A program made the position numbers and the translations under genes. The notes beneath the pieces are model-generated. The model was given only the letters and a program-made list of their open reading frames with translations, did no database searches and had not been told where the DNA came from. Positions 27,684-35,298 of a DNA stretch of 64,000 nt are shown here, one piece after another (positions within the stretch are counted from its first letter, which is position 1; every line of letters starts with the position of its first letter). Source of the DNA: a virus; IMG/VR virus record IMGVR_UViG_3300042446_001440, positions 1 to 64,000 of that record; one strand, 5' to 3'.

Positions 27684-28319
27684 ATGATAGGAATATACAA
27701 AATTACAAATCCAAGAGGTGAAGTTTATGTGGGATTGTCAAAGAATATAGAATTGCGATGGCAATCCCATAAAAATTTCCAATTCCATAAAAACAATAAA
27801 TTAAAAGAATCTTTACTACGAGATAATATTGAACTTCATATATTTGAAGTAATTGAAGAAGTAGATATATCGGATTTAAGACAATATGAAGCTAATGCTT
27901 TACTTCGAAAACGAGAAAGGTATTGGATTAATAAATTAAATTCATTCAATATAGGACTAAATGAAAACGGTGGTGGTAGTGGATGCGGTTCCCATACAGA
28001 CGAATCTAAACAAAAGATTTCTCAATCTTTAAAGGGTAAACCAAAACCATTAGACTTCGGAGCTAAAAGAAAAAAATGGCAACATACGGACGAGTGGAAG
28101 GAAAAAGTAAAATCAGCTCCTAGATGCCCTGTACTAATGCTTAAAGATAATATAATAGTTCAAGAATTTCCAAATCAACAATCCGCAGCTGATCATTTAG
28201 GAGTAAGAAAACAAGCAATATGGAATATGTTAAACGGATTTAAAAATAGAAATGGTGTTCCTATCATCCAAGTAAGAGGATACACATTTAAATATAAAGA
28301 AAAAAATAGTATAAAATGA
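27684..28319 (+). CDS. GIY-YIG homing endonuclease downstream of nrdA
   Basis: 211 residues from ATG 27684 (a TTG at 27669 would begin inside the promoter-like motif). The N-terminus begins directly with the GIY-YIG pattern (MIGIYKITN ... VYVGLS). It is followed by a GGGSGCG linker, NUMOD3-like SQSLKGKPKP, and a C-terminal NUMOD1/HTH-like segment (SAADHLGVRKQAIWNML). It is a free-standing homing enzyme next to nrdA, a common target of such elements in T4-like phages. Its stop overlaps the next small ORF (ATGA). Confidence 0.87.
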   Translation: MIGIYKITNPRGEVYVGLSKNIELRWQSHKNFQFHKNNKLKESLLRDNIELHIFEVIEEVDISDLRQYEANALLRKRERYWINKLNSFNIGLNENGGGSGCGSHTDESKQKISQSLKGKPKPLDFGAKRKKWQHTDEWKEKVKSAPRCPVLMLKDNIIVQEFPNQQSAADHLGVRKQAIWNMLNGFKNRNGVPIIQVRGYTFKYKEKNSIK

Positions 28320-28462
28320 AAAAACAATTTAAAAAACAACTAACAGAAGTTGAATCAACTGAATTAGACAAAAAAATCCAAGATAGATGGATTAGTATTA
28401 ATAAAATGAAACAACTTTTAAAATTAAAAGGATATGATAAGTCTAGTAGAACTTCTAAATGA
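28316..28462 (+). CDS. Small basic ORF
   Basis: 48 codons, ATG overlapping the preceding TGA. It is very Lys/Gln-rich (begins MKKQFKKQLTEVE) and overlaps the next ORF by 29 nt. It could be a real small helical protein or a spurious frame; no family is recognised. Confidence 0.4.
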   Translation: MKKQFKKQLTEVESTELDKKIQDRWISINKMKQLLKLKGYDKSSRTSK

Positions 28463-28691
28463 AATAAAAGCTTCTAAATATATTGATATTATAGAAAATT
28501 TATTACTTAAAATTAACTGGAATCAATTTCAAGAATTCCAGTCTATTCATGATACTGCTCTGAGTATAGTAGATGATATTAATAATATCCATAATTATGA
28601 AGGTGAAAGTGCTATTAAACATTTAGAAGAAATAAAAAAACAAGCTAATGATGTAATATATATTTTAAATAATCTGTTAGAAAATCAATAG
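28434..28691 (+). CDS. Small helical hypothetical protein
   Basis: 85 residues, all-helical by composition, with an Asn/Ile/Glu-rich C-terminus. It begins inside the previous small ORF. No motif is recognised. It is typical of the small early-type genes that fill this part of the genome. Confidence 0.55.
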   Translation: MISLVELLNEIKASKYIDIIENLLLKINWNQFQEFQSIHDTALSIVDDINNIHNYEGESAIKHLEEIKKQANDVIYILNNLLENQ

Positions 28692-28736
28692 TATAAAATA
28701 ATAGGAATGGCAAAATAAAAATCTTAAATTTACACT

Positions 28737-28898
28737 ATGGATTTAGAGCAAATAAAAAAAGAAGCAGAGCAAATAAAGGAGCTAGATTTTAATAAAATAC
28801 CTCCTGAAAAAGTAGATGAACTAATAGAAAAACTACTTGGGATGCTAGACACTACAGAACAACACCTATCACAAATCAAAATAGATGATCATGAATAA
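28737..28898 (+). CDS. Small acidic helical protein
   Basis: 53 codons starting MDLEQIKKEAEQ. It is a single amphipathic helix pair rich in Lys and Glu. It overlaps the next gene start by 14 nt. The function is unknown. Confidence 0.5.
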   Translation: MDLEQIKKEAEQIKELDFNKIPPEKVDELIEKLLGMLDTTEQHLSQIKIDDHE

Positions 28899-29097
28899 TA
28901 CAATAGAAAATATAATACATATTTTAGGTCTATTAATGTTAATAGTTGTATTATTAGGATTTCCATTAATGATTCTATGGAATTGGCTGATGCCAGCAAT
29001 ATTTGGACTCCCAGAAATTGGATTCTGGCAAGCAATTGGACTTAATTTATTATCAGCAATATTAATTAAACCATCAATTAAAATAAATAAAGACTAA
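28885..29097 (+). CDS. Small membrane protein
   Basis: 70 residues with two hydrophobic stretches (HILGLLMLIVVLLGFPLMILWNWL, residues about 11-34, and IGLNLLSAILI, about 50-60), consistent with one or two membrane spans. It lies directly before a lipoprotein gene; both may act at the host envelope. The function is unknown. Confidence 0.6.
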   Translation: MIMNNTIENIIHILGLLMLIVVLLGFPLMILWNWLMPAIFGLPEIGFWQAIGLNLLSAILIKPSIKINKD

Positions 29098-29101
29098 GAT
29101 T

Positions 29102-29770
29102 ATGAAAAAAGGTTATGCAGTATTAGTTATCTTATTACTAACACTACTTAGTTGTAGAAAAAGTAATGATCCCTATCCATTTGCAAATAGCAAACGAACT
29201 AAATTAGTAATGAATTACCCAAAAGATAATAATGGATATTACAGAGTACCAATTGATTCTTCAACTAATACAAATAGATTCGTTATATATGCTGAAGCTG
29301 CTAAACTAATTCCATTCTACTGGTATAATAAAGTATCAGTGATGTCTGTTAGATTTGATTGTAATACTTACTATATATTAGGATCACTAAGTGATACTCT
29401 AGTAGTTCATATTCCATTATATAGTCCCTTTAGCAGTTTATACAGTAGTCCATACTTTAATGTACCAATACCCGTTAAAAATAAAACCGTAGTACTAAGT
29501 CAATATGCAAATAGCATTGTTGAAATGGTACAGGAAACAAGTATATATCTTAAAGAATATGATCCAGGTAATTCATATAAACCAGCTGATGAATACAAAC
29601 CAGAAGAGGGAATGTATTGGAGTAAACGTATCGTGGGACCTATACCTGGATATTTTAAAGGAGATACAATAATAGTATATTCTAAGACAGAATGGGATGC
29701 CGGAAATTATACTTACGAGCACCCAGATGAAACTACCAAAATAGATAGCGTAAAAATAATATTTAAATAA
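29102..29770 (+). CDS. Predicted lipoprotein
   Basis: 222 residues. A Lys-initiated hydrophobic signal ends in a lipobox, LLTLLSC, with Cys19 as the predicted lipid-modified residue, followed by RKSNDPYP. The mature part is polar and Tyr-rich and ends VKIIFK. Phage lipoproteins often block receptors or DNA entry by competing phages (superinfection exclusion). That role is a guess here, since no homologous family is recognised. It starts 4 nt after the small membrane protein. Confidence 0.7.
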   Translation: MKKGYAVLVILLLTLLSCRKSNDPYPFANSKRTKLVMNYPKDNNGYYRVPIDSSTNTNRFVIYAEAAKLIPFYWYNKVSVMSVRFDCNTYYILGSLSDTLVVHIPLYSPFSSLYSSPYFNVPIPVKNKTVVLSQYANSIVEMVQETSIYLKEYDPGNSYKPADEYKPEEGMYWSKRIVGPIPGYFKGDTIIVYSKTEWDAGNYTYEHPDETTKIDSVKIIFK

Positions 29771-29771
29771 T

Positions 29772-30233
29772 ATGAGTAAATTTCAATCAACAAAATTATT
29801 CGACGGATTCAGTTGTGTATTCCGTCAATGGAAAGCAGAAGGTACACATTGTCGTTTCCTTCATGGATATGGAATATCATTTAGAGTATGGTTCGAAGGC
29901 GAATTAGACGAACGCAATTGGGTTTGGGACTTTGGAGGAATGAAACGCGCTAAAGGAACTATAGATGGGATGAATCCTAAAGCGTGGATGGATTATATGT
30001 TCGACCATACAACTATAGTAGCAGAAGATGATCCAGGATTAGCTGGATTTAAAACAATGGATCAAATAGGTATAGTCCAATTAAGAGTAATTCCAGCAGT
30101 TGGAGCAGAACAATTTGCAAAATATATCTTTGAAAAACTAAATACATTCGTTCAAGAAGAAACAGAAGATAGAGTTAAAGTTATAAGAGTAGAATTTATG
30201 GAGCACAGTAAGAATACTGCTATTTATGAATAA
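29772..30233 (+). CDS. queD: 6-carboxytetrahydropterin synthase-like protein (QueD)
   Basis: 153 residues of the phage-type QueD / 6-pyruvoyl-tetrahydropterin synthase family: FRQWKAEGTHCRFLHGYG (residues about 17-34), WVWDFGGM, FDHTTIVAEDDP and a closing EFMEHSKNTAIYE. The usual HGH zinc motif is HGY, as in other phage members I recall. It converts dihydroneopterin triphosphate to 6-carboxytetrahydropterin, the second step toward preQ0. It is the first gene of the 7-deazaguanine cluster and overlaps the next ORF by 8 nt. Confidence 0.85.
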   Translation: MSKFQSTKLFDGFSCVFRQWKAEGTHCRFLHGYGISFRVWFEGELDERNWVWDFGGMKRAKGTIDGMNPKAWMDYMFDHTTIVAEDDPGLAGFKTMDQIGIVQLRVIPAVGAEQFAKYIFEKLNTFVQEETEDRVKVIRVEFMEHSKNTAIYE

Positions 30234-30504
30234 AAAGTTTGAAAAAAATTACGAAAAGTCACGTCGCAAGATACTTCGTGAAGAATATGAAAAAAATAAT
30301 CCTCGTATTCCAACAGAAGACGAATTATTAGAAAATAATAGTTATTGGGATATTGATTACTTAGAAGAAGCAAACAAAAAAACTAACCAAGGTATTAAAT
30401 ATTGGAAAAATAGATATGATAATGCCTCGGGTAATATGGGAAAATGGTATTGTCAAATACGAATTGATTTATTAAAGAAAAAATTAAAACACTATGAAAA
30501 TTAG
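30226..30504 (+). CDS. Hypothetical protein between queD and dpdA
   Basis: 92 residues, strongly charged and helical, with aromatic clusters (SYWDIDYLEEANKK, then IKYWKNRY and GKWYCQIRIDLL). It overlaps queD by 8 nt and the dpdA-like gene by 11 nt, so all three are probably translated together. No family is recognised. The tight coupling makes a role in DNA modification plausible but unproven. Confidence 0.65.
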   Translation: MNKKFEKNYEKSRRKILREEYEKNNPRIPTEDELLENNSYWDIDYLEEANKKTNQGIKYWKNRYDNASGNMGKWYCQIRIDLLKKKLKHYEN

Positions 30505-31279
30505 TCACGAGCTTCCCTTATGCTTCATGCATTACAGTACTAAATGGAATGATTATGAATATTGCCTTCCTCATTTAGTAGACGAATATGATCAATATAG
30601 AATACATTTTCAACTAGCTCGTATCTATAAACGCTTCATTATAATGGATAATGGATTATTTGAAGGAGTAAAACACACACAAAAAGATCTATTATCTAAA
30701 ATAAATCTAATACGACCAAACATATTCATAGTACCAGATGCTTGGAATGATTCAACTCAAACAATAGTGAATGCTAAGAGCTGGATGAAAAATAATAGAG
30801 CTAAAATATCAGATGAAGTTGAATTAATGGCAGTATTACAAGGTAATACCTTAGCTGAATTACTAACAACATATCAAACGCTAGTAGATTTAGGATATAA
30901 ACACATAGCATTTAATCATTCTAGTATTGCATATCAAGATATGTATCCTAACATTGAACCTCTTAAAGCATCAATGTATGGTAGAATGGAATTAATTAGA
31001 AAACTAGTAGAAATGAAAGCTATAGTTAACTCAAATTACCACCATTTATTAGGATGTTCATTACCACAGGAATTTATGGGATATAAAGATTGGAAATTTA
31101 TTAAATCAGTAGATACGTCTAATCCTATCCTAGTAGGGGCTGAAGGTAAACGCTACACAGATAGTGGTTTAAATTGGAAACCTAAAGAAAAACTAGAATA
31201 TTACTTTGAGAAAGATTTGAGTGGGCAAAAAGAAGATATTATGTTTAACGTGCAAAAATTTAAGCAATTTATAAAATAA
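30494..31279 (+). CDS. dpdA: DpdA-like DNA 7-deazaguanine transglycosylase
   Basis: 261 residues resembling the tRNA-guanine transglycosylase fold in its phage DpdA form. IIMDNG gives Asp52 at the substrate pocket, VPDAW a second conserved Asp, and MAVLQGN the glycine turn equivalent to the VQGG of TGT. KHIAFNHS follows, and SVDTSNP contains Asp207, the likely nucleophile. There are no zinc Cys typical of tRNA enzymes. DpdA enzymes exchange guanine in DNA for preQ0 or related bases. The presence of folE, queD, queE and queC nearby supports this strongly. Confidence 0.78.
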   Translation: MKISHELPLCFMHYSTKWNDYEYCLPHLVDEYDQYRIHFQLARIYKRFIIMDNGLFEGVKHTQKDLLSKINLIRPNIFIVPDAWNDSTQTIVNAKSWMKNNRAKISDEVELMAVLQGNTLAELLTTYQTLVDLGYKHIAFNHSSIAYQDMYPNIEPLKASMYGRMELIRKLVEMKAIVNSNYHHLLGCSLPQEFMGYKDWKFIKSVDTSNPILVGAEGKRYTDSGLNWKPKEKLEYYFEKDLSGQKEDIMFNVQKFKQFIK

Positions 31280-31284
31280 AAGTT

Positions 31285-31563
31285 ATGGAAAGAATGATAT
31301 CATTATTTGATTATTTAGGCTATGCAGCAGGAAATGAATTAGGACAAAACGTAGCTGACTATGCTAAAATTAGAAAAGTAAAATGTGGAATGCGTTCTGT
31401 ATCTACTCTTAAATATAAAGGACCCGTTATGTTATATACTAAGGAATTTATAGATGAATATTTCGCAGTAGAAAAATTATTTAATGGTAAAGATTATACA
31501 GAGATTAATACCGAATTAACAGAAGATAGTTTTAAAGCAGCAGCAGTAGAGTCAGTATATTAA
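31285..31563 (+). CDS. Hypothetical protein downstream of dpdA
   Basis: 92 residues, starting 5 nt after the dpdA-like stop. It has a helical N-terminus (DYLGYAAGNELGQNVADYAK) and an acidic end. No motif is recognised. Position suggests the same transcript as the transglycosylase. Confidence 0.6.
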   Translation: MERMISLFDYLGYAAGNELGQNVADYAKIRKVKCGMRSVSTLKYKGPVMLYTKEFIDEYFAVEKLFNGKDYTEINTELTEDSFKAAAVESVY

Positions 31564-31620
31564 TAAAGGTTTGCAACTCCATAACCTACAATACCGGAGT
31601 ATACAATATAATTATTTAAA

Positions 31621-32463
31621 ATGAAAAAACAAGCAGTATTAAGTCTATCTGGTGGAATGGATTCATCCACACTATTACTTCATCTATTAGCTGAAGGTTA
31701 TCAGGTAACAGCATTAGGATTCGATTACGGTCAAAAACACAAAGTAGAATTAGAAAGAGCAAAATCATTAGTAAAGTATATTAATGACGTTATGTTTGAA
31801 AGTAAACGAGACAATTTCGTTAAACATCAAATCATCAAATTAGACGGATTACCTTCACTATTAAATTCAGCACTAGTAGAAGGTGGAAAAGATGTTCCTG
31901 AAGGTCACTACGAACAAGACAACATGAAAGAAACAGTTGTTCCTAATCGTAATAAAATATTCAGTTCATTAATTCAAGCAGTAGCATTATCAATTGCAAC
32001 TACAGGAGATAAGAAAGAAGTAAAAATCGCATTAGGAATTCACGCTGGTGATCATGCTATTTATCCTGACTGCAGACAAGAATTTAGAGATGCAGATATG
32101 GAAGCATTTAAATTAGGTAACTGGGATAGTGAATTAGTATCATTCTATACTCCATATCTAGATACTGATAAATTCGGTATATTACAAGATGGATTAGCAG
32201 CATGTAACAAATTAGGGCTTAACTTTGATGAAGTATATAAGCGCACAAATACATCTTATAAACCAATTAAATTGTCAAAGGATATTTGGTTATCAGATTA
32301 TAAATCAGCAGCATCAGTAGAACGTGTAGAAGCATTTATTAAATTAGGCAGACCAGATCCTGTACAATATGGGGAAGTGGTAGAAGGTAGTGGAATAAGA
32401 ATAGTAAAATGGGAAGAAGTAAGAGCATCAGTAAAAGAAGTATTAGATGCACACAATTCGTAA
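31621..32463 (+). CDS. queC: QueC-like 7-cyano-7-deazaguanine synthase lacking zinc cysteines
   Basis: 280 residues. The N-type ATP pyrophosphatase loop SGGMDSS is at 10-16, and GFDYGQKHKVEL, VPNRNKIF and YPDCRQEF are all QueC hallmarks. QueC turns 7-carboxy-7-deazaguanine into preQ0 using ATP and ammonia. The C-terminal zinc site is missing: where family members have SCY and CGxCxxC, this protein has TSY (211-213) and SDYKSAASVER (225-235). It also has a 25-residue C-terminal extension. It may still be active with a zinc-free fold, or may have changed function. Confidence 0.85.
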   Translation: MKKQAVLSLSGGMDSSTLLLHLLAEGYQVTALGFDYGQKHKVELERAKSLVKYINDVMFESKRDNFVKHQIIKLDGLPSLLNSALVEGGKDVPEGHYEQDNMKETVVPNRNKIFSSLIQAVALSIATTGDKKEVKIALGIHAGDHAIYPDCRQEFRDADMEAFKLGNWDSELVSFYTPYLDTDKFGILQDGLAACNKLGLNFDEVYKRTNTSYKPIKLSKDIWLSDYKSAASVERVEAFIKLGRPDPVQYGEVVEGSGIRIVKWEEVRASVKEVLDAHNS

Positions 32464-32484
32464 ACAAAAATCAAATATACAGTT

Positions 32485-32715
32485 ATGAGTTATCAAACAA
32501 AAGTTCGTGCTAATTACATGAACAGAACAGCAAAGTTAGCCTTCTTTAAAGCCCGTAAACGCACAGGCGATGTTACTAAAGTAGCAGAAACAGTAGGTTA
32601 TTCAACTAGTCACGTATCTAATACAATTAGTGGTACTAGGAGAATTAATAATACAATTGCAAATGCAATGTATTCACTAACACGCAGACGCATCAAAAAC
32701 AGTGAGTTAGCATAA
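32485..32715 (+). CDS. Small helix-turn-helix protein
   Basis: 76 residues, basic. Residues about 25-55 (GDVTKVAETVGYSTSHVSNTISGTRRINN) read as a helix-turn-helix similar to Cro/C1-type regulators. It lies between queC and a strong terminator and may regulate the modification cluster or neighbouring genes. Confidence 0.72.
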   Translation: MSYQTKVRANYMNRTAKLAFFKARKRTGDVTKVAETVGYSTSHVSNTISGTRRINNTIANAMYSLTRRRIKNSELA

Positions 32716-32729
32716 GCTAATCCATACCC

Positions 32730-32769
32730 AAGATCTCAGTTGCCCTGTAAGGCAATTGGGATCTTTTTT
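32730..32769 (+). terminator. Strong intrinsic terminator
   Basis: AAGATCTCAGTTGCC pairs with GGCAATTGGGATCTT (15 bp, two wobbles) around CTGTAA, followed by a T-run. It is the clearest terminator in the window and ends the queD-dpdA-queC-HTH unit. Confidence 0.9.
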
Positions 32770-32781
32770 AAACTTAACATT

Positions 32782-32907
32782 ATGATAGAATTTATAGAAC
32801 ATACCTTAGGATTATGTGGAGAAAAACATTTTAATATTGCAGCAGTAATATTGGATTGGCAAAACTTTAGCCCTATATTAAACTATATTAAATCATTATT
32901 CAAATAA
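32782..32907 (+). CDS. Tiny hypothetical ORF
   Basis: 41 codons beginning MIEFIEHTLGLCGEKH, just after the terminator. Composition is like real small phage genes, but no family is recognised. Confidence 0.45.
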   Translation: MIEFIEHTLGLCGEKHFNIAAVILDWQNFSPILNYIKSLFK

Positions 32908-32925
32908 AACATGGAGGACAAACAT

Positions 32926-33069
32926 ATGAAGTGTATTAAAAGTAATAAAACCGGAAACATCATCCGAGTAAGTAATCAACAAGCAGATCAAACTGTAGGT
33001 AGAGAATGGAAATTCGTATCTAAATCAGAATGGAAAAATAAAGATAAAGTTGAAAAAAGTAACGTATGA
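32926..33069 (+). CDS. Small protein with unusual Shine-Dalgarno start
   Basis: 47 codons from ATG 32926, preceded at 8 nt by GGAGG (32913-32917), one of the few clear Shine-Dalgarno sites here. An in-frame ATG at 32911 would contain that site. The protein has a CIKSNKTG opening and an EWKFVSKSEWK end, similar to small phage hypotheticals. Its stop overlaps the next start (ATGA). Confidence 0.55.
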   Translation: MKCIKSNKTGNIIRVSNQQADQTVGREWKFVSKSEWKNKDKVEKSNV

Positions 33070-33323
33070 GTTATATAGTTAAGTTTATATTAGTAATGTT
33101 TGTTACGATAGTAGCAGATGTTTGTTGGACCTACTATTTTCTAAATGTAGAAGAACGCAAGCCGATGGCTGCAGGTATTTGGTCAGCACTTATTATAGTA
33201 GCGAGTGCTTTTATAACAACTAGCTATGTAGCAGATAGATCATTAGTACCAGCAGCAGTTCTAGGAGCATTTATAGGAACTGCAGGTACAGTATATTATA
33301 AAAAGAAAAAAGAAAATAAATGA
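33066..33323 (+). CDS. Small membrane protein with three hydrophobic segments
   Basis: 85 residues. Hydrophobic stretches at about 5-25, 36-54 and 62-77 suggest three membrane helices, and the end is Lys-rich (KKKKENK). It overlaps queE by 4 nt (ATGA), so expression is coupled. The function is unknown; transport of a precursor is one idea, without direct evidence. Confidence 0.65.
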   Translation: MSYIVKFILVMFVTIVADVCWTYYFLNVEERKPMAAGIWSALIIVASAFITTSYVADRSLVPAAVLGAFIGTAGTVYYKKKKENK

Positions 33324-34222
33324 GTAAAATAGAATCAAATAAGCTACTAATCAGTAGCGACTTCTATTCCGTCCAAGGAGAAGGAATAAGCAGTGGAATA
33401 CCATCGTACTTCGTTCGTTTAGGATTATGTAATCTAACTTGCGGTATGTCTAGACCATTCACTAATAACCTATTAAAGGAAGCAGCATTAGCTGATGGTG
33501 AAATATTCAAAGGTGATTTAGAATTAGAAGGTAAAGCAACTTGGACTTGTGATAGTACATCTCAGTGGTTATGGAGAGGTGAAAATAAAGATTTCCAATA
33601 CCTAATTGATCAATGGAAAGAACAAGGTATATATGATGATATTTTAAATGGTAATATCCATATCATTTGGACAGGTGGTGAACCAACAATTAAAGGACAT
33701 CAAGTAGCTATTGCCGGTTTTATTAAATATTGGGCTAATTATGTAGAAGATAATAAAGAAGGAGATACAGAAGTTCATACATTTGATCGTGAAACAAATA
33801 TGCATTCTATTCATTACAAACCAGTAAATTCATTTCATGAGATAGAAACAAATGGTACAAACTATATTGAAGAATATTTATTCGGTAAACTAAATCAAAT
33901 CAACTGTTCACCTAAGTTATCCAATTCAGGTATGACAGCTAAACAACGTATTAATCCAGAAGCGATTAAACGTATAATGGAACATAAAAATTATCAATTT
34001 AAGTTTGTTGTTAGTATAGAGGACGACATTCAAGAAATCTTTAGAGACTTTATTGAGCCGTTTAATATTCCATTGAAAAATATAATTATAATGCCTGGAA
34101 TGGATAGTAGAGATGATTTTCATGAAAGAACGCAGTTTAGCTTAGAAATGGCTAAAAAGTATAAGATTAGAGGTATGACCAGATTACATTTAAGTGCGTG
34201 GGATAAAACCTTGAACGTCTAA
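33320..34222 (+). CDS. queE: 7-carboxy-7-deazaguanine synthase-like radical SAM enzyme (QueE)
   Basis: 300 residues. It has SVQGEGISSGIPSYFVRLGLCNLTC (in short pieces: QGEG at 19-22, RLGLCNLTC at 33-41), then WTGGEP and HEIETNGT, all typical of QueE. The radical SAM cluster cysteines are C37 and C41, with the probable third, C77 (TWTCDS), displaced by a 35-residue insertion compared with the usual CxxxCxxC. It converts carboxytetrahydropterin to 7-carboxy-7-deazaguanine. It is coupled to the small membrane protein upstream. Confidence 0.82.
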   Translation: MSKIESNKLLISSDFYSVQGEGISSGIPSYFVRLGLCNLTCGMSRPFTNNLLKEAALADGEIFKGDLELEGKATWTCDSTSQWLWRGENKDFQYLIDQWKEQGIYDDILNGNIHIIWTGGEPTIKGHQVAIAGFIKYWANYVEDNKEGDTEVHTFDRETNMHSIHYKPVNSFHEIETNGTNYIEEYLFGKLNQINCSPKLSNSGMTAKQRINPEAIKRIMEHKNYQFKFVVSIEDDIQEIFRDFIEPFNIPLKNIIIMPGMDSRDDFHERTQFSLEMAKKYKIRGMTRLHLSAWDKTLNV

Positions 34223-34235
34223 AAATATATTTTCT

Positions 34236-34250
34236 AGATATTTATTATAG
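34236..34250 (+). promoter_or_regulatory. Late-promoter-like motif
   Basis: AGATATTTATTATAG lies about 100 nt before the HNH gene, much farther than usual, with a hairpin-containing leader or small RNA between them. Confidence 0.5.
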
Positions 34251-34251
34251 T

Positions 34252-34336
34252 AAAAGGCTGCTGGCACAGTTCTAAAATAATAGGCTCAAGGTCCTTAGAG
34301 TATGCCAGTACTCTATCATGACTAAGAGCCTTTTTT
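34252..34336 (+). ncRNA. Candidate small RNA or structured leader
   Basis: An untranslated 85-nt stretch between a promoter-like motif and the HNH gene. It ends in AGGCTC (34282-34287) paired with GAGCCT (34326-34331) around an inner AGAGTA/TACTCT helix, followed by TTTTTT. This could be a free small RNA with its own terminator or an attenuating leader. Confidence 0.45.
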
Positions 34337-34337
34337 A
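34282..34337 (+). terminator. Terminator-like hairpin upstream of HNH gene
   Basis: An AGGCTC/GAGCCT base stem encloses an AGAGTA-TGCCAG-TACTCT helix, followed by six T. It lies before, not after, a gene, so it would act as an attenuator or end a small RNA. Confidence 0.6.
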
Positions 34338-34346
34338 TTTATTATA

Positions 34347-34919
34347 ATGCATTATAGACAGATTTGGGAACAAGTAAATGGATTAATTCCAATTGATGAA
34401 CAAGGAAGACCTTATGAAATACATCATCTAGATGGAAATCGAAAAAATAACAATGTTAATAACTTAAAGTGTGTAACTGTAGAGGATCATTACAATATAC
34501 ATCTACAACAAGGAGATTATTATGCTGCTTGGATTATAGGTCAAAGACTTAGCAGAAGCCTAGAAGAATTAGTAGAACTAAAAAAGAAAATGTCAGCTGC
34601 TAAAAAAGGTAAGCCGAGTAGTTTTACGGGAAAAAAACATTCCGAAGAATCAAAACATAAAATGTCTGAATCCGCTAAACGCAGAGGTATCCCAGAAGAA
34701 AGACAGCGTAGAATGGCGTTAGCAAGGATAGGAGTAAAAAGAGGACCATTCTCGGATGAACATAGAGCTAAACTAAGTGCGGCACATAAAGGTAAACCTA
34801 ACCTAGGCAAAGGAATATCAAAAGGATTTGTAGAATGCCCTTACTGCAATAAAGTAGGAGGTGCACCAGGAATGAAAAGGCACCACTTTACACACTGTAA
34901 AAAATATTTGGAAAATTAA
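34347..34919 (+). CDS. HNH homing endonuclease with NUMOD3 motifs
   Basis: 190 residues. The HNH core is EIHHLDGNRKNNNVNNLKCV (residues about 22-42). NUMOD3-type repeats follow (KKGKPSSFTGKKHSEESK and similar units, about 85-155), and the end is a zinc finger (CPYCNK ... HHFTHC). It is a fourth free-standing homing enzyme, placed between queE and folE, with a structured leader upstream. The DNA target is unknown. Confidence 0.88.
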   Translation: MHYRQIWEQVNGLIPIDEQGRPYEIHHLDGNRKNNNVNNLKCVTVEDHYNIHLQQGDYYAAWIIGQRLSRSLEELVELKKKMSAAKKGKPSSFTGKKHSEESKHKMSESAKRRGIPEERQRRMALARIGVKRGPFSDEHRAKLSAAHKGKPNLGKGISKGFVECPYCNKVGGAPGMKRHHFTHCKKYLEN

Positions 34920-34942
34920 AATAATTAACATATCTTTATTTT

Positions 34943-35008
34943 ATGGTTATAAACATTATCTACAACCTCGTATACATTCCAGTAATTTATAAAACATTAA
35001 ACGTATAA
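34943..35008 (+). CDS. Tiny hydrophobic ORF
   Basis: 21 codons (MVINIIYNLVYIPVIYKTLNV). It ends within the first copy of the repeat AAAACATTAAACGTATAA and just before the GTG start at 35010. It may be only a leader peptide or chance. Confidence 0.25.
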   Translation: MVINIIYNLVYIPVIYKTLNV

Positions 35009-35009
35009 C

Positions 35010-35288
35010 GTGAAAACAATTAACATAGAAATCGCAAATATTACTGATGCTCAAGCAATTGCTTTAGAGGATATGTTTAGAACTTGGGTTAGTTTAGGAA
35101 ATATTGGCTCAAGCAGATGGACATCCTTTTATGCAGACGGAGACGGTAACTTTAGGCCTAGTATTAAAGTAGACGGTAAAGACGCTGAATTTTCTCCTTT
35201 AATAGATGAAAAAATAAGAAATAAAATGTGGGAAGAAGGGGAATATAGAATTGATTATGACATGCTTGCATGGAAATTAAAACATTAA
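35010..35288 (+). CDS. Hypothetical protein, GTG start
   Basis: 92 residues from GTG 35010. The sequence has an ITDAQAIALEDMF helix and a WTSFYADGDGNFRP motif near 31-44, and ends LKH. It recalls small phage hypotheticals of T4-like genomes. It lies in the small-gene run between queE and folE. The function is unknown. Confidence 0.6.
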   Translation: MKTINIEIANITDAQAIALEDMFRTWVSLGNIGSSRWTSFYADGDGNFRPSIKVDGKDAEFSPLIDEKIRNKMWEEGEYRIDYDMLAWKLKH

Positions 35289-35298
35289 ACGTATAATA

